Shown here piece after piece: positions 56,688 through 64,000 of a stretch of DNA of 64,000 nucleotides. This stretch comes from Streptomyces sp. NBC_01481 (GTDB lineage: Bacteria; Actinomycetota; Actinomycetes; Streptomycetales; Streptomycetaceae). A program made the translations under genes and the position numbers. A model generated the notes under the pieces. It was not told the origin of the DNA and did not search any database. It saw only the letters and a list, made by a program, of their open reading frames with translations. The DNA lies in assembly GCF_026339995.1 (NCBI RefSeq), contig NZ_JAPEPT010000001.1, forward strand, positions 446,501-510,500. The letters run 5' to 3'. How positions within the stretch are numbered: the first letter of the stretch is position 1; each line of letters opens with the position of its first letter.

Positions 56688-57743
56688 ATGCACAGCCACC
56701 TCAAGCCGATCGCCGCCGTGATCGGCAGCCTCGCACTCGCCGCCTCCCTCACCGCCTGTGGCGGCTCGGCCGCCGCCGAAGAGAAGGTCGTCACCGTCTA
56801 CAGCGCCGACGGCCTCAAGGGCGAGAAGGGCGACGGCTGGTACGACCAGGTCTTCAAGGACTTCGAGAAGGAGACCGGCATCAAGGTCAAGTACGTGGAG
56901 GGCGGCTCGGGCGAGATGGTGCAGCGCGCCGCCCGCGAGAAGTCCAACACCCAGGCCGATGTCATCGTCACCCTCCCGCCCTTCATCCAGCAGGCGGACT
57001 CCAAGGGACTGCTCCAGGCGTACGAGCCCAAGGGTGCCGACAAGGTCAACGGCGCCGACAAGTCCGGTGCCGGCAAGTGGACTTCGGTCGTCAACAACTA
57101 CTTCGGCTTCATCTACAACAAGAAGGAGCTGACGCAGGCGCCCACCACCTGGGAGCAGCTCCTCGACGGCAGGTACAACGACAAGCTGCAGTACTCCACG
57201 CCCGGCGTCGCGGGCGACGGCACCGCCGTGGTCATCAAGGCCATGCACGACTTCGGCGGCAAGGAGCCGGCGATGGCGTACCTGAAGAAGCTCCAGGCCA
57301 ACAATGTCGGCCCGTCCTCCTCCACCTCCAAGCTCGCGCCCAAGGTCGACAAGGGCGAGATCCTCGTCGCCAACGGCGATGTGCAGATGAACTTCGCACA
57401 GTCCAAGTCCATGCCGAACCTCGCGATCTGGTTCCCGGCGAAGGAGGGCGGCAAGCCCACCACCTTCGCGCTTCCCTACGCGGCTGGTCTGGTCAACAAG
57501 GCTCCGCACAGCGAGAACGGCAAGAAGCTTCTCGACTTCATGCTGACCGAGAAGGCGCAGAAGCAGGTCAGCGCGATCGGCGGCGGCTTCTCGGCCCGCA
57601 GCGATGTGAAGGCGACCGACGCCAACGCCATCGCTCTCGCCAAGCTGCTCGAAGGCGTCGAGGTCTTCGAGCCGGACTGGAAGGACATCGACACGAACCT
57701 CCAGTCCTATGTGGACGCGTGGAACTCCGCGACCGGCAGCTAA
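56688..57743 (+). CDS. 2-aminoethylphosphonate ABC transporter, substrate-binding lipoprotein
   Basis: A 351-residue lipoprotein. The signal peptide ends with the lipobox LTAC (Cys at about residue 24). The mature part is a type-2 periplasmic-binding protein related to iron/phosphonate binders: VVTVYSADGLKGEKGDGWYD, VIVTLPPFIQQADSKGLL, NNYFGFIYNKKEL, VANGDVQMNFAQSKSMP. It captures AEP (by context) outside the cell. ATG 56688 follows TAGGAGAAG. It is the last gene of the operon; a hairpin follows. Confidence 0.88.
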   Translation: MHSHLKPIAAVIGSLALAASLTACGGSAAAEEKVVTVYSADGLKGEKGDGWYDQVFKDFEKETGIKVKYVEGGSGEMVQRAAREKSNTQADVIVTLPPFIQQADSKGLLQAYEPKGADKVNGADKSGAGKWTSVVNNYFGFIYNKKELTQAPTTWEQLLDGRYNDKLQYSTPGVAGDGTAVVIKAMHDFGGKEPAMAYLKKLQANNVGPSSSTSKLAPKVDKGEILVANGDVQMNFAQSKSMPNLAIWFPAKEGGKPTTFALPYAAGLVNKAPHSENGKKLLDFMLTEKAQKQVSAIGGGFSARSDVKATDANAIALAKLLEGVEVFEPDWKDIDTNLQSYVDAWNSATGS

Positions 57744-57805
57744 GAGTTCACCGGAAAGCTTCTGTTGCGGGACTGATTGTCGCGGAATGATAACGGGTAC
57801 GGACC

Positions 57806-57831
57806 AACGCCCCCGGGAAACCGGGGGCGTT
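57806..57831 (+). terminator. Intrinsic terminator of the phosphonate operon
   Basis: Perfect 11-bp stem AACGCCCCCGG-GAAA-CCGGGGGCGTT, followed by TGCTCT. It separates the phosphonate operon from the phosphodiesterase gene. Confidence 0.88.
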
Positions 57832-57874
57832 GCTCTGCCCGCAGACAAACCTCAGCCCTCTGACGGAGGAACAG

Positions 57875-59404
57875 ATGCCGCTCAACGGCATATCCAGGCG
57901 CTCCGTACTCGCCGCCGGCGCCGCCACCGCCGCGGTCGCCGCCACCGGCACCCTCGCCACCCCCGCCCAGGCCGCCCCGGCCCTCCCGAACGGCACCAGC
58001 AAGGACAAGGTGCTCTTCGTCGGCATGGACGGACTGCGGTACGACAGGATCGACGCGGCCAAGGCCCCGACACTCAAGTCCCTGATGGCGAACGGGACAT
58101 ACGGCATGTCGCTGCTGTACGCCAACCCCATGGCGCAGACCTCGTCCGGACCCGGCTGGTCGACCATCTCCACCGGTGTCTGGCCCGACAAGCACGGCGT
58201 GAAGGACAACACCTTCATCGGCAAGAACTACGCCAAGTACCCTGGTTTTCTCGCCCGGTTGAACCAGATCAGGCCCGAACTGTCCCTCTTCGCCGCCGTC
58301 GACTGGCCCGAGCTCGACACCCATGGCACCGTCACCCCCGGGGCCGACGCCAAGCTCGTGTTCAACAACAACTACGCGGTGAACGACAAGGTCATCACCG
58401 ACCAGACCGAGGACATCCTCCGCAACCAGAACCCGGACGTCCTGTTCGTCTACTTCGGCGAGACCGACGAGATGGGCCACAGCTACGGCGCCGCGAGCCA
58501 GAAGTACCTCGACGCCATCGACGTCCAGGACGCCTATCTCGGCCGGTTGCAGGCCGCGATCCAGGCCCGCCCCTCGTACGCCACCGAGCGCTGGACCGTC
58601 ATCGTCGCCACCGACCACGGGCATGTCGACGCGGGCGGCCACGGAGGCAGCTCCATCGAGGAACGGCGTACGTTCGTGCTCGCCCAGGGCCCCGGCATCG
58701 CCGCCGGCGCCCGGCCCGCGGACACCCGGCTCGTCGATGTCGCCACCACGGTCTTCAAGCAGCTCGGTATCACCCCCGACCCTGCCTGGGGCCTGGACGG
58801 CAAGCCCATCCAGGAACGCTCGACCGACCCCTTCGACACGCTGCACTCGCAGCTGGGCCAGCGTGTCGACGAGACCGGAATCCCGGCCGGAGTGCTCGGC
58901 TTCACGCACACCGCGCCCAGCGGCTGGTCCGTGATCAACAGCGCGATGGGCACCGGCGGGGTCACCGAGTGGCGCGGCTGGGCCTTCGCCACCAACGAGT
59001 TCTGGTCCCGGGCGCAGCGGGACCAGTGGCGTGAGCTCAACATCCGCTCGCGCGGCGTCTTCGCGGTCGCCGACTCCGACGAGTGGGACGACAGGACGAA
59101 CTCGGGCGGCTACGACTCCACGCTCGTGACCCCGGCGTACAGCGTCGGCGGCAAGACGAAGGTGACGCTGGACTTCACCACCTTCTACCGCCAGGAGGGC
59201 AGCCAGACCGCCCAGGTCCTGGCCTCCTTCAACGGCGGCACGCCCACGGTGGTCAAGAGCTACACGGCCGATGTGGTCTCCCAGCCGCAGTCGCTGACCG
59301 TGAACGTCCCCTCCGGGGCCTCCAGCGTCAGCTTCCGTTTCCGCTACACGGGCTCCAACAACTGGTACTGGGTGATCGACGGGGTCAGGGTCTCCGCTTC
59401 CTGA
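57875..59404 (+). CDS. Tat-exported alkaline phosphatase superfamily phosphodiesterase
   Basis: A 509-residue enzyme with a twin-arginine signal peptide (SRRSVLAAG). The core (residues about 45-330) is the type I phosphodiesterase/nucleotide pyrophosphatase fold: metal ligands in VGMDGLR, the nucleophile region TSSGPGWSTISTG, YFGETDEMGHSYG and TDHGH. The C-terminal 150 residues are a separate beta-sandwich domain (GGKTKVTLDFTTFYRQEGS...NNWYWVIDGV). It would release phosphate from phosphodiesters or pyrophosphates outside the cell. ATG 57875 has GGAGGAA. Confidence 0.87.
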   Translation: MPLNGISRRSVLAAGAATAAVAATGTLATPAQAAPALPNGTSKDKVLFVGMDGLRYDRIDAAKAPTLKSLMANGTYGMSLLYANPMAQTSSGPGWSTISTGVWPDKHGVKDNTFIGKNYAKYPGFLARLNQIRPELSLFAAVDWPELDTHGTVTPGADAKLVFNNNYAVNDKVITDQTEDILRNQNPDVLFVYFGETDEMGHSYGAASQKYLDAIDVQDAYLGRLQAAIQARPSYATERWTVIVATDHGHVDAGGHGGSSIEERRTFVLAQGPGIAAGARPADTRLVDVATTVFKQLGITPDPAWGLDGKPIQERSTDPFDTLHSQLGQRVDETGIPAGVLGFTHTAPSGWSVINSAMGTGGVTEWRGWAFATNEFWSRAQRDQWRELNIRSRGVFAVADSDEWDDRTNSGGYDSTLVTPAYSVGGKTKVTLDFTTFYRQEGSQTAQVLASFNGGTPTVVKSYTADVVSQPQSLTVNVPSGASSVSFRFRYTGSNNWYWVIDGVRVSAS

Positions 59405-59418
59405 TTCAGGACCGAAGA

Positions 59419-59454
59419 CCGAGACCCCCGCCAGTGTCGGTGCGGGGGTCTCGG
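59419..59454. terminator. Bidirectional terminator hairpin
   Basis: Arms CCGAGACCCCCGC and GCGGGGGTCTCGG are perfect over 13 bp, between the convergent phosphodiesterase and HAD-IIA genes. Confidence 0.88.
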
Positions 59455-59470
59455 CGGTTGACGGCGCCGC

Positions 59471-60250
59471 TCACACGCGATCGACGAGGTCCGCGATGGA
59501 GTCCACGACGTTGGTCGGGCGGAACGGGTAGCGCTCGATGTCCGCCTTGCTCGTCAAGCCTGTCAGCACAAGGAACGTTTCCATACCGGCTTCAAGCCCG
59601 GCCAGGACATCGGTGTCCATGCGGTCACCGATCATGGCGGAGGTCTCCGAGTGCGCTCCGATGGCGTTCAGCCCAGTGCGCATCATCAGAGGGTTCGGCT
59701 TGCCAACGAAGTAAGGGTCCTTGCCGGTGGCCTTGGTGATCAGTGCGGCGACCGCCCCGGTGGCGGGCAACGCCCCCTCGGCGGACGGTCCGGTCTCGTC
59801 GGGGTTGGTGGCGATGAACCTGGCCCCGTTGTTGATCAGGCGAACGGCCTTGGTCATCGCCTCGAACGAGTAAGTCCTCGTCTCGCCGAGGATCACAAAA
59901 TCGGGGTCGTGGTCGGTGAGGACATAGCCGATGTCGTGCAGCGCCGTCGTCAGACCGGCCTCGCCTATCACGTACGCCGTGCCGCCGGGGTGCTGGTTGT
60001 CCAAGAACTGCGCGGTCGCCAGCGCCGAGGTCCAGAGGCTCTCGACGGGCACGTCCAGGCCCATCCGGGAAAGCCTGGCGTGCAGGTCCCGCGCCGTGTA
60101 GATCGAGTTGTTGGTGAGGACCAGGAAGGGCTTCCCGGACTCCTTCAGCCGCTTGAGGAAGGCGTCTGCACCGGGGATCGGGACGCCCTCGTGGATGAGG
60201 ACCCCGTCCATGTCGGTGAGCCAGGATTCGACCGGCTTGCGTTCTGTCAT
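59471..60250 (-). CDS. HAD-IIA family hydrolase (NagD-like)
   Basis: A 259-residue phosphatase. The nucleophile motif is WLTDMDGVLIHEG near residue 13, and LVLTNNSIYTARDL and MIGDRMDTDVLAGLEAG carry the remaining HAD motifs. The large C2 cap is of the NagD type, with substrates among sugar phosphates or nucleotides. The ATG at 60250 begins the fold directly, and a longer frame to 60355 lacks support. Confidence 0.9.
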   Translation of the reverse strand: MTERKPVESWLTDMDGVLIHEGVPIPGADAFLKRLKESGKPFLVLTNNSIYTARDLHARLSRMGLDVPVESLWTSALATAQFLDNQHPGGTAYVIGEAGLTTALHDIGYVLTDHDPDFVILGETRTYSFEAMTKAVRLINNGARFIATNPDETGPSAEGALPATGAVAALITKATGKDPYFVGKPNPLMMRTGLNAIGAHSETSAMIGDRMDTDVLAGLEAGMETFLVLTGLTSKADIERYPFRPTNVVDSIADLVDRV

Positions 60251-60531
60251 GGCTCTACCGTACTCAGCACCTCTTCTCAAGCGCTTTGAGGTCATGACGC
60301 GGGCCGGACGCGCACGAACCTGACGTTGCGCCGGCTCGTCCCCGCTGTCCGGCAACTCCGCGTCGGCCGCGGGATCTTACCGATTCCTGACGCCCACCCC
60401 GTGCGGGGCCCGTAAGGCCCCGCACGCATCTAGCGTGATCGGTAAATCCCCGTGTGCGACCGGTCGGCGCAAGCCGCGCCGGATGCCGGTTCGACTTCAA
60501 AGACCCCGAATATCACTAGAAGGGCCGAAAA

Positions 60532-61287
60532 GTGACCGTTGAGAGGCTTCCGATCTGTGCCTACCCGGACTGCACCAACCCTCCGGAAGCGCCGACGCCC
60601 GGCGCCCCGGCGCCTCGTTACTGCGTTCATCCCGAGCACAACGCGCTGGGGGCCTTCCGCAAGTTCCGTGCCAAGAGGCAGCAGCGCAAGGAGGAGAAGC
60701 GCCAGGCGACCGAGATCAAGAAGGCGGCCAAGGCAGCGGCCGACGTTCAGCCGCCCGCTCAGTTCGCCGCGCCGCCGGCCGCAGCCCAGGCGCCTGACTC
60801 GGGCTTGCCCCAAGTCGAGGAGGCGATGGAAGCCGTACAGGACGGGACTGGAGCTCGCGACGATCTCATAGCACTCATGTCCCGGCTGGCCACAGACTTG
60901 CCCTCCTACATCGAAGAGCTGGCCATCATCACGGACTCGGTTGCCGCCGAGGCGCGCATCGAGACCGTGACCAAGGCCGCTGCTCAGCGGACCCTGGCCG
61001 CCGAGCAGCGCACCGCGCTGGGGGAAGAGGCCGCGGAGATGGCCATCGCCGAGCTGGATGAGGCCAAGCAGAAGTTCGAAGAGGAGACCGAGAAGATCCG
61101 CAAGGAAACCGCGCAGCAGGTGGCCGACGCCGAGTTCGTGCGTGCCGAGCTCGAACGCTACCGCGAGCGGGTCGCCCAGCTCGAGGACCGTCTCGACAAG
61201 GTGCGCGAGGAGGCGGACACGGCCCGCAGGGAGCGCAGTGACCTCGCGCTGGAGATCGAGCGGCACCGCGCGGTGCACAAGAAGTAA
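60532..61287 (+). CDS. Coiled-coil protein with N-terminal cysteine cluster
   Basis: A 251-residue protein that I cannot assign to a named family. The first 35 residues, [19 protein letters not shown], form a possible zinc-binding cluster seen in some Streptomyces plasmid and chromosome coiled-coil proteins. The rest is helical: a basic [25 protein letters not shown] stretch, a linker, then a long coiled coil from residue 130 to 250 ([44 protein letters not shown]). KfrA-like function has been suggested for similar proteins. The start GTG 60532 follows GAAGGGCCGAAA. Confidence 0.72.
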   Translation: MTVERLPICAYPDCTNPPEAPTPGAPAPRYCVHPEHNALGAFRKFRAKRQQRKEEKRQATEIKKAAKAAADVQPPAQFAAPPAAAQAPDSGLPQVEEAMEAVQDGTGARDDLIALMSRLATDLPSYIEELAIITDSVAAEARIETVTKAAAQRTLAAEQRTALGEEAAEMAIAELDEAKQKFEEETEKIRKETAQQVADAEFVRAELERYRERVAQLEDRLDKVREEADTARRERSDLALEIERHRAVHKK

Positions 61288-61298
61288 CCACCGACTGC

Positions 61299-61330
61299 CT
61301 CGCGGCGAGCGGAATGCTGCTCGCCGCGAG
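61299..61330 (+). terminator. Terminator hairpin
   Basis: Perfect 12-bp arms CTCGCGGCGAGC and GCTCGCCGCGAG with an 8-base loop, just after the coiled-coil gene. Confidence 0.8.
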
Positions 61331-61497
61331 TCCGGGCTGTGGCGGGGTAGCGGCACGGTCCGTCACCGATCGGGGCTGCGCCGAACGGGTCTGACGCATT
61401 TGGGCACGTCAGGGGGCTCAAATGGACCACCGGGCCGCTCTTGCGGATGCGAAAACGCCCCAGACGCGTGAATCTTTTCCCTATCAGGAGGTTCACG

Positions 61498-62049
61498 ATG
61501 CGTTCATGCTTGATAGCTCTCCGTGCCGCAGGGGCGGCCGCTGTACTGGTCCTGGCACCCGCCGCCACCACCGCACATGCCGACGACTCCGTGGAGGTCA
61601 ACCTCGCCCCGGCCACCGTCGTTCCCGGCGGTGAGGTGGCGATCAGCGTCTCGGGCTGCCAGGGAACGACGGCCACCGTCACGTCCCAGGCCTTCGCCGC
61701 GGACGTCGAGCTCTCCAGCAGGACGGGCTCCCAGTTCTCCGGGCAGACGACCGTGAAAGCCGGCGTGAGCCTGGCCGCGTACGAGGTCAGTGTCGTGTGC
61801 GACGGTCATCGCCACCCGGCGAAGGGCCAGATCAAGGTCGTGCAGCAGCCCACGGACCAGCAGACCCCCGTCGCGCCGGTCCGCGCGGGCGGTGGCGGCG
61901 CGGCCCACCTCGCCGTGGCCACGACGGACCGCGTCGAGGGCACAGGCCCCGGCACCCCGCACGCCGTGGTCGGTCTCGTCCTCGCGGGCGTCGCGGCGAT
62001 CGCAGTGGCCTTCCGCAGCTCACGACGGCGCCGGACGGAATCGGACTGA
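61498..62049 (+). CDS. Secreted protein paired with class F sortase
   Basis: A 183-residue exported protein. Signal peptide (MRSCLIALRAAGAAAVLVLAPAATTAHA), a beta-sandwich domain of about 90 residues (VEVNLAPATVVPGGEVAISVSGCQGTTATVTSQAF), a Gly-rich linker, then a C-terminal tail with GTGPGTPHAVVGLVLAGVAAIAVAF and SRRRR. The hydrophobic helix plus arginines looks like a sorting signal, but no LPxTG-type pentapeptide is present. It is probably a membrane-tethered partner of the class F sortase, whose ATG lies 1 base after its stop. RBS CAGGAGG. Confidence 0.8.
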   Translation: MRSCLIALRAAGAAAVLVLAPAATTAHADDSVEVNLAPATVVPGGEVAISVSGCQGTTATVTSQAFAADVELSSRTGSQFSGQTTVKAGVSLAAYEVSVVCDGHRHPAKGQIKVVQQPTDQQTPVAPVRAGGGGAAHLAVATTDRVEGTGPGTPHAVVGLVLAGVAAIAVAFRSSRRRRTESD

Positions 62050-62050
62050 C

Positions 62051-62719
62051 ATGTCCTCCGCCGAACGCTCGGCGGGGACCGGTCGGCTGCTCACCGGAGT
62101 GGCCTGGGCGGTACTCCTGCTAGGGCTGTGGCTCTGGGGCAACGGGTTCACCGGCGGCTTCGGCGGCACCTCCGCGCCGACCACGGGCGATGTGGCGGCG
62201 GTCGGCCGGCCGCTCGGCGTGCCCCTGCCGCCCGCCCTCGATCCGCTGAGCCCCGCCAGGCCCGACCGGGTGGAGATACCGTCGATAGGCATCGCCGCCC
62301 CCGTCGTCCCGCGCGGTCTGGACTCCGCCGGCGCGGTCGACCCTCCGCCGTACGCCATGCAGAACACCGTCGGCTGGTACGGCAGCGGCACGCAGCCGGG
62401 CGCGTCCGGAGCGGCGCTGCTCGTGGGTCATGTCGACACAGAGACAAAACCGGCCGTCTTCTACGGGCTGAGTTCCGCCCGCCCCGGCGAGAAGGTCCGG
62501 GTGAGCAGGGCCGACGGCTCGGTCGTGGAGTTCACCATCGACGACATCCAGGTCTTCGGCCGGGACCGCTTCGATCCGACGAAGGTCTACGGTCCGCGCG
62601 AGGACGGGCGGGCGGAGCTGCGGCTGATCACCTGCGGCGGCACGTTCGACCGCGCGACAGGCACGTACAACGCGAATGTGGTCGTCTCCGCGTATCTGAC
62701 CGCGGTGGTGAAGGAGTAG
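62051..62719 (+). CDS. Class F sortase
   Basis: A 222-residue transpeptidase. N-terminal membrane helix (VAWAVLLLGLWLW, residues about 15-28), a linker, then the barrel with VEIPSIGIAAPVV, the catalytic His in LLVGHVDTE near residue 126, and the Cys in LRLITCGGTFD near residue 193, followed by the Arg of DRATGTY. Class F sortases are restricted to actinobacteria and have few defined substrates. It begins 1 base after the stop of the secreted protein gene, which suggests a shared operon. Confidence 0.9.
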   Translation: MSSAERSAGTGRLLTGVAWAVLLLGLWLWGNGFTGGFGGTSAPTTGDVAAVGRPLGVPLPPALDPLSPARPDRVEIPSIGIAAPVVPRGLDSAGAVDPPPYAMQNTVGWYGSGTQPGASGAALLVGHVDTETKPAVFYGLSSARPGEKVRVSRADGSVVEFTIDDIQVFGRDRFDPTKVYGPREDGRAELRLITCGGTFDRATGTYNANVVVSAYLTAVVKE

Positions 62720-63123
62720 TCCGCGAAGCGGTCGGCAGGGTCCAACCTGGCTCGACCGACGACATGCTCCCCCCAGAGCCGTCGGCCGAGCCGGTCCTCG
62801 ACCGCGGGCGCCCGGGCTGCGGGAGAAGCCCGGCACCGGCACGGGAGGTTCTGGTTGGTCCGGTCGCGCTCAAGGTCAGGGGCCGGGGCCGTTGCCCGAC
62901 ACTCTAGAGCGGTCGGTGGGCCCGGCCTAGGGCCTGGATGACACCATGTCGTGAACTCGTCGCCCTCAGTGGCTATTTCCTTACCGTCGCCCTGCGAGCA
63001 CACCGCGACGAGGTGCGGGCTCGTGGCTCTCACCCGGCGTGTGTCAGGATGGATTCGACCTGTCTTGTCCGGTGGGAAGCCCGGGCGGGGAGGTCACCTG
63101 CAAGTGCAGCCAAGGGGGAGTGG
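62720..63123. other. 404-bp non-coding stretch
   Basis: No gene, RNA or repeat was recognised here. It lies between the sortase and the GH6 gene in the same direction and must hold the GH6 promoter. No TGGGAGCGCTCCCA-type CebR operator was seen. Confidence 0.5.
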
Positions 63124-64000
63124 ATGTACGGGAGTTCCACCGGGCGTGCCCGCCTGTGCGGGGCCGCGGCGGCGGGGGCGGCGGTGCTGCTCTTGCTCGC
63201 AGGCTGTTCCTCCGGCGACGGCGAGGACAACAAACCGGCGGTGAGCCAGCAGCCCAAGGCGAACGATCCCTACTGGGTCAATCCCGACGGCAAGGCCGCG
63301 CGGCAGGTTGCCGCGTACCGCAAGGACGGCGACGACAAGAACGCCGAACTGATCAAGAAGATCGCCGAGCAGCCCGTCGGCGAATGGATCGGCCCGGACA
63401 AACCGGAGGCCGAGGCCAAGGGCTTCACCCAGGCGGCCGCGAAGGCCGACCGGGACGCACTGCTCGTCCTCTACAACATCCCGCACCGCGACTGCGGACA
63501 GTTCTCCAAGGGCGGCGCGGCCGACGGCAACGCCTACCGGGAGTGGGTGGACAAGGTCGCGGCGGGGATCGGCGACCGGCGGGCCACGGTGATCCTGGAG
63601 CCGGACGCGGTGCTGCACCTCGTGGACACGTGCACGCCGCAGGAGTTCCACGAGGAGCGGTTCGATCTGCTCAAGGGTGCCGTCGAGCGGCTGAAGCAGC
63701 AGCCGAACACGAAGGTGTACCTGGACGCGGGCAACGCGGGCTGGTCGCAGCCGGATGCGCTCTTCGACCCGCTGCGGCGGGCCGGGATCGACAAGGCCGA
63801 CGGCTTCTCCGTCAACGTCTCCAACTTCTATCCGACCGCGGCGAGCAAGGAGTTCGGCCGCAAGCTGTCCGCGAAGGTCGGCGGCAAGCACTTCGTGATC
63901 GACACCAGCCGCAATGGCAACGGCCCGTACACCGCGGGCAAGGACCCGTGGTGCAATCCGCCGGGCCGCGCGCTCGGCGAGAAGCCGACGACACAGACGG
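63124..64000 (+). CDS. Glycoside hydrolase family 6 lipoprotein, 3' end beyond window
   Basis: At least 292 codons of a secreted cellulase-like protein. The signal peptide ends in the lipobox LLAGCS. Typical GH6 segments follow: DALLVLYNIPHRDCGQFSKGG, then ATVILEPDAVLHLVDTC and KVYLDAGNAGWSQP, and FSVNVSNFYPTA. GH6 uses catalytic Asp residues in 'R/NDC' and the PDxx motif. It cleaves beta-1,4-glucans outside the cell. The start ATG 63124 has GGGGGAG just upstream, with unusually short spacing. The gene is truncated at the right edge. Confidence 0.88.
   Translation, partial: MYGSSTGRARLCGAAAAGAAVLLLLAGCSSGDGEDNKPAVSQQPKANDPYWVNPDGKAARQVAAYRKDGDDKNAELIKKIAEQPVGEWIGPDKPEAEAKGFTQAAAKADRDALLVLYNIPHRDCGQFSKGGAADGNAYREWVDKVAAGIGDRRATVILEPDAVLHLVDTCTPQEFHEERFDLLKGAVERLKQQPNTKVYLDAGNAGWSQPDALFDPLRRAGIDKADGFSVNVSNFYPTAASKEFGRKLSAKVGGKHFVIDTSRNGNGPYTAGKDPWCNPPGRALGEKPTTQT

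Noticed and set aside
1..64000. Biosynthetic gene cluster, tRNA, rRNA or prophage
   Set aside because: No PKS, NRPS, terpene or lanthipeptide genes, no tRNA-like cloverleaf or rRNA sequence, and no phage structural genes were seen.

Overview
The window looks like a Streptomyces chromosome, or a very close relative. It is strongly GC-rich with GC-biased third codon positions, many GTG starts, rare TTA codons, whiJ-type XRE/DUF397 loci, class E and class F sortases with LAxTG surface proteins, CHRD and excalibur secreted proteins, and GGGGGC-GGA-GCCCCC type hairpins. No rRNA, tRNA, CRISPR array, integrase or transposase gene was seen.

Layout. 1-13.1 kb is mostly core-like: DUF3618 and GroES-like proteins, a guanidinium exporter behind what I read as a guanidine-III riboswitch, a class A penicillin-binding protein, a three-gene ABC-2 transporter, a palindromic MITE-like element, a DUF1707 membrane-stress protein, a GDSL hydrolase, DUF445, CHRD, lipoprotein and excalibur genes. 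13.1-43 kb is accessory: gene fragments (pyrF, DegT aminotransferase, DUF6879, SDR), a LAxTG surface protein with a nuclease-like motif, a TetR-controlled OYE/SDR pair with twin operators, a MarR-controlled NTF2-like pair with three abutting palindromes, XRE/DUF5753 regulators (one fused to a NUDIX domain), a whiJ-type locus, and a minus-strand defence operon. 43-64 kb is core-like again: SEC-C protein, class E sortase, DUF6412-YidC2, FAH-family enzyme, a 35-bp tandem triplication next to a second MITE copy, Gfo/Idh and heme-degrading-domain genes with a ROK regulator, a second LAxTG protein, a 2-aminoethylphosphonate uptake and breakdown cluster, a secreted phosphodiesterase, a HAD-IIA phosphatase, a coiled-coil protein, a class F sortase with a probable partner, and the start of a GH6 cellulase.

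The most interesting system is the operon at 32.5-42.9 kb. It encodes Vsr, Z1 helicase, DUF4420 PD-(D/E)XK nuclease, MutL/MORC-like GHKL ATPase, an unrecognised 298-residue protein, a DUF6339-cytosine-methyltransferase fusion that has lost the catalytic cysteine, and an intact cytosine-5 methyltransferase. Five consecutive genes are joined by 4-bp ATGA overlaps. It combines the MutL-Z1-DUF4420 core of the MZA-type antiphage systems with a modification module made of one live and one apparently dead methylase.

The sequence was read by eye. Family names come from motif recognition and no database search was run.
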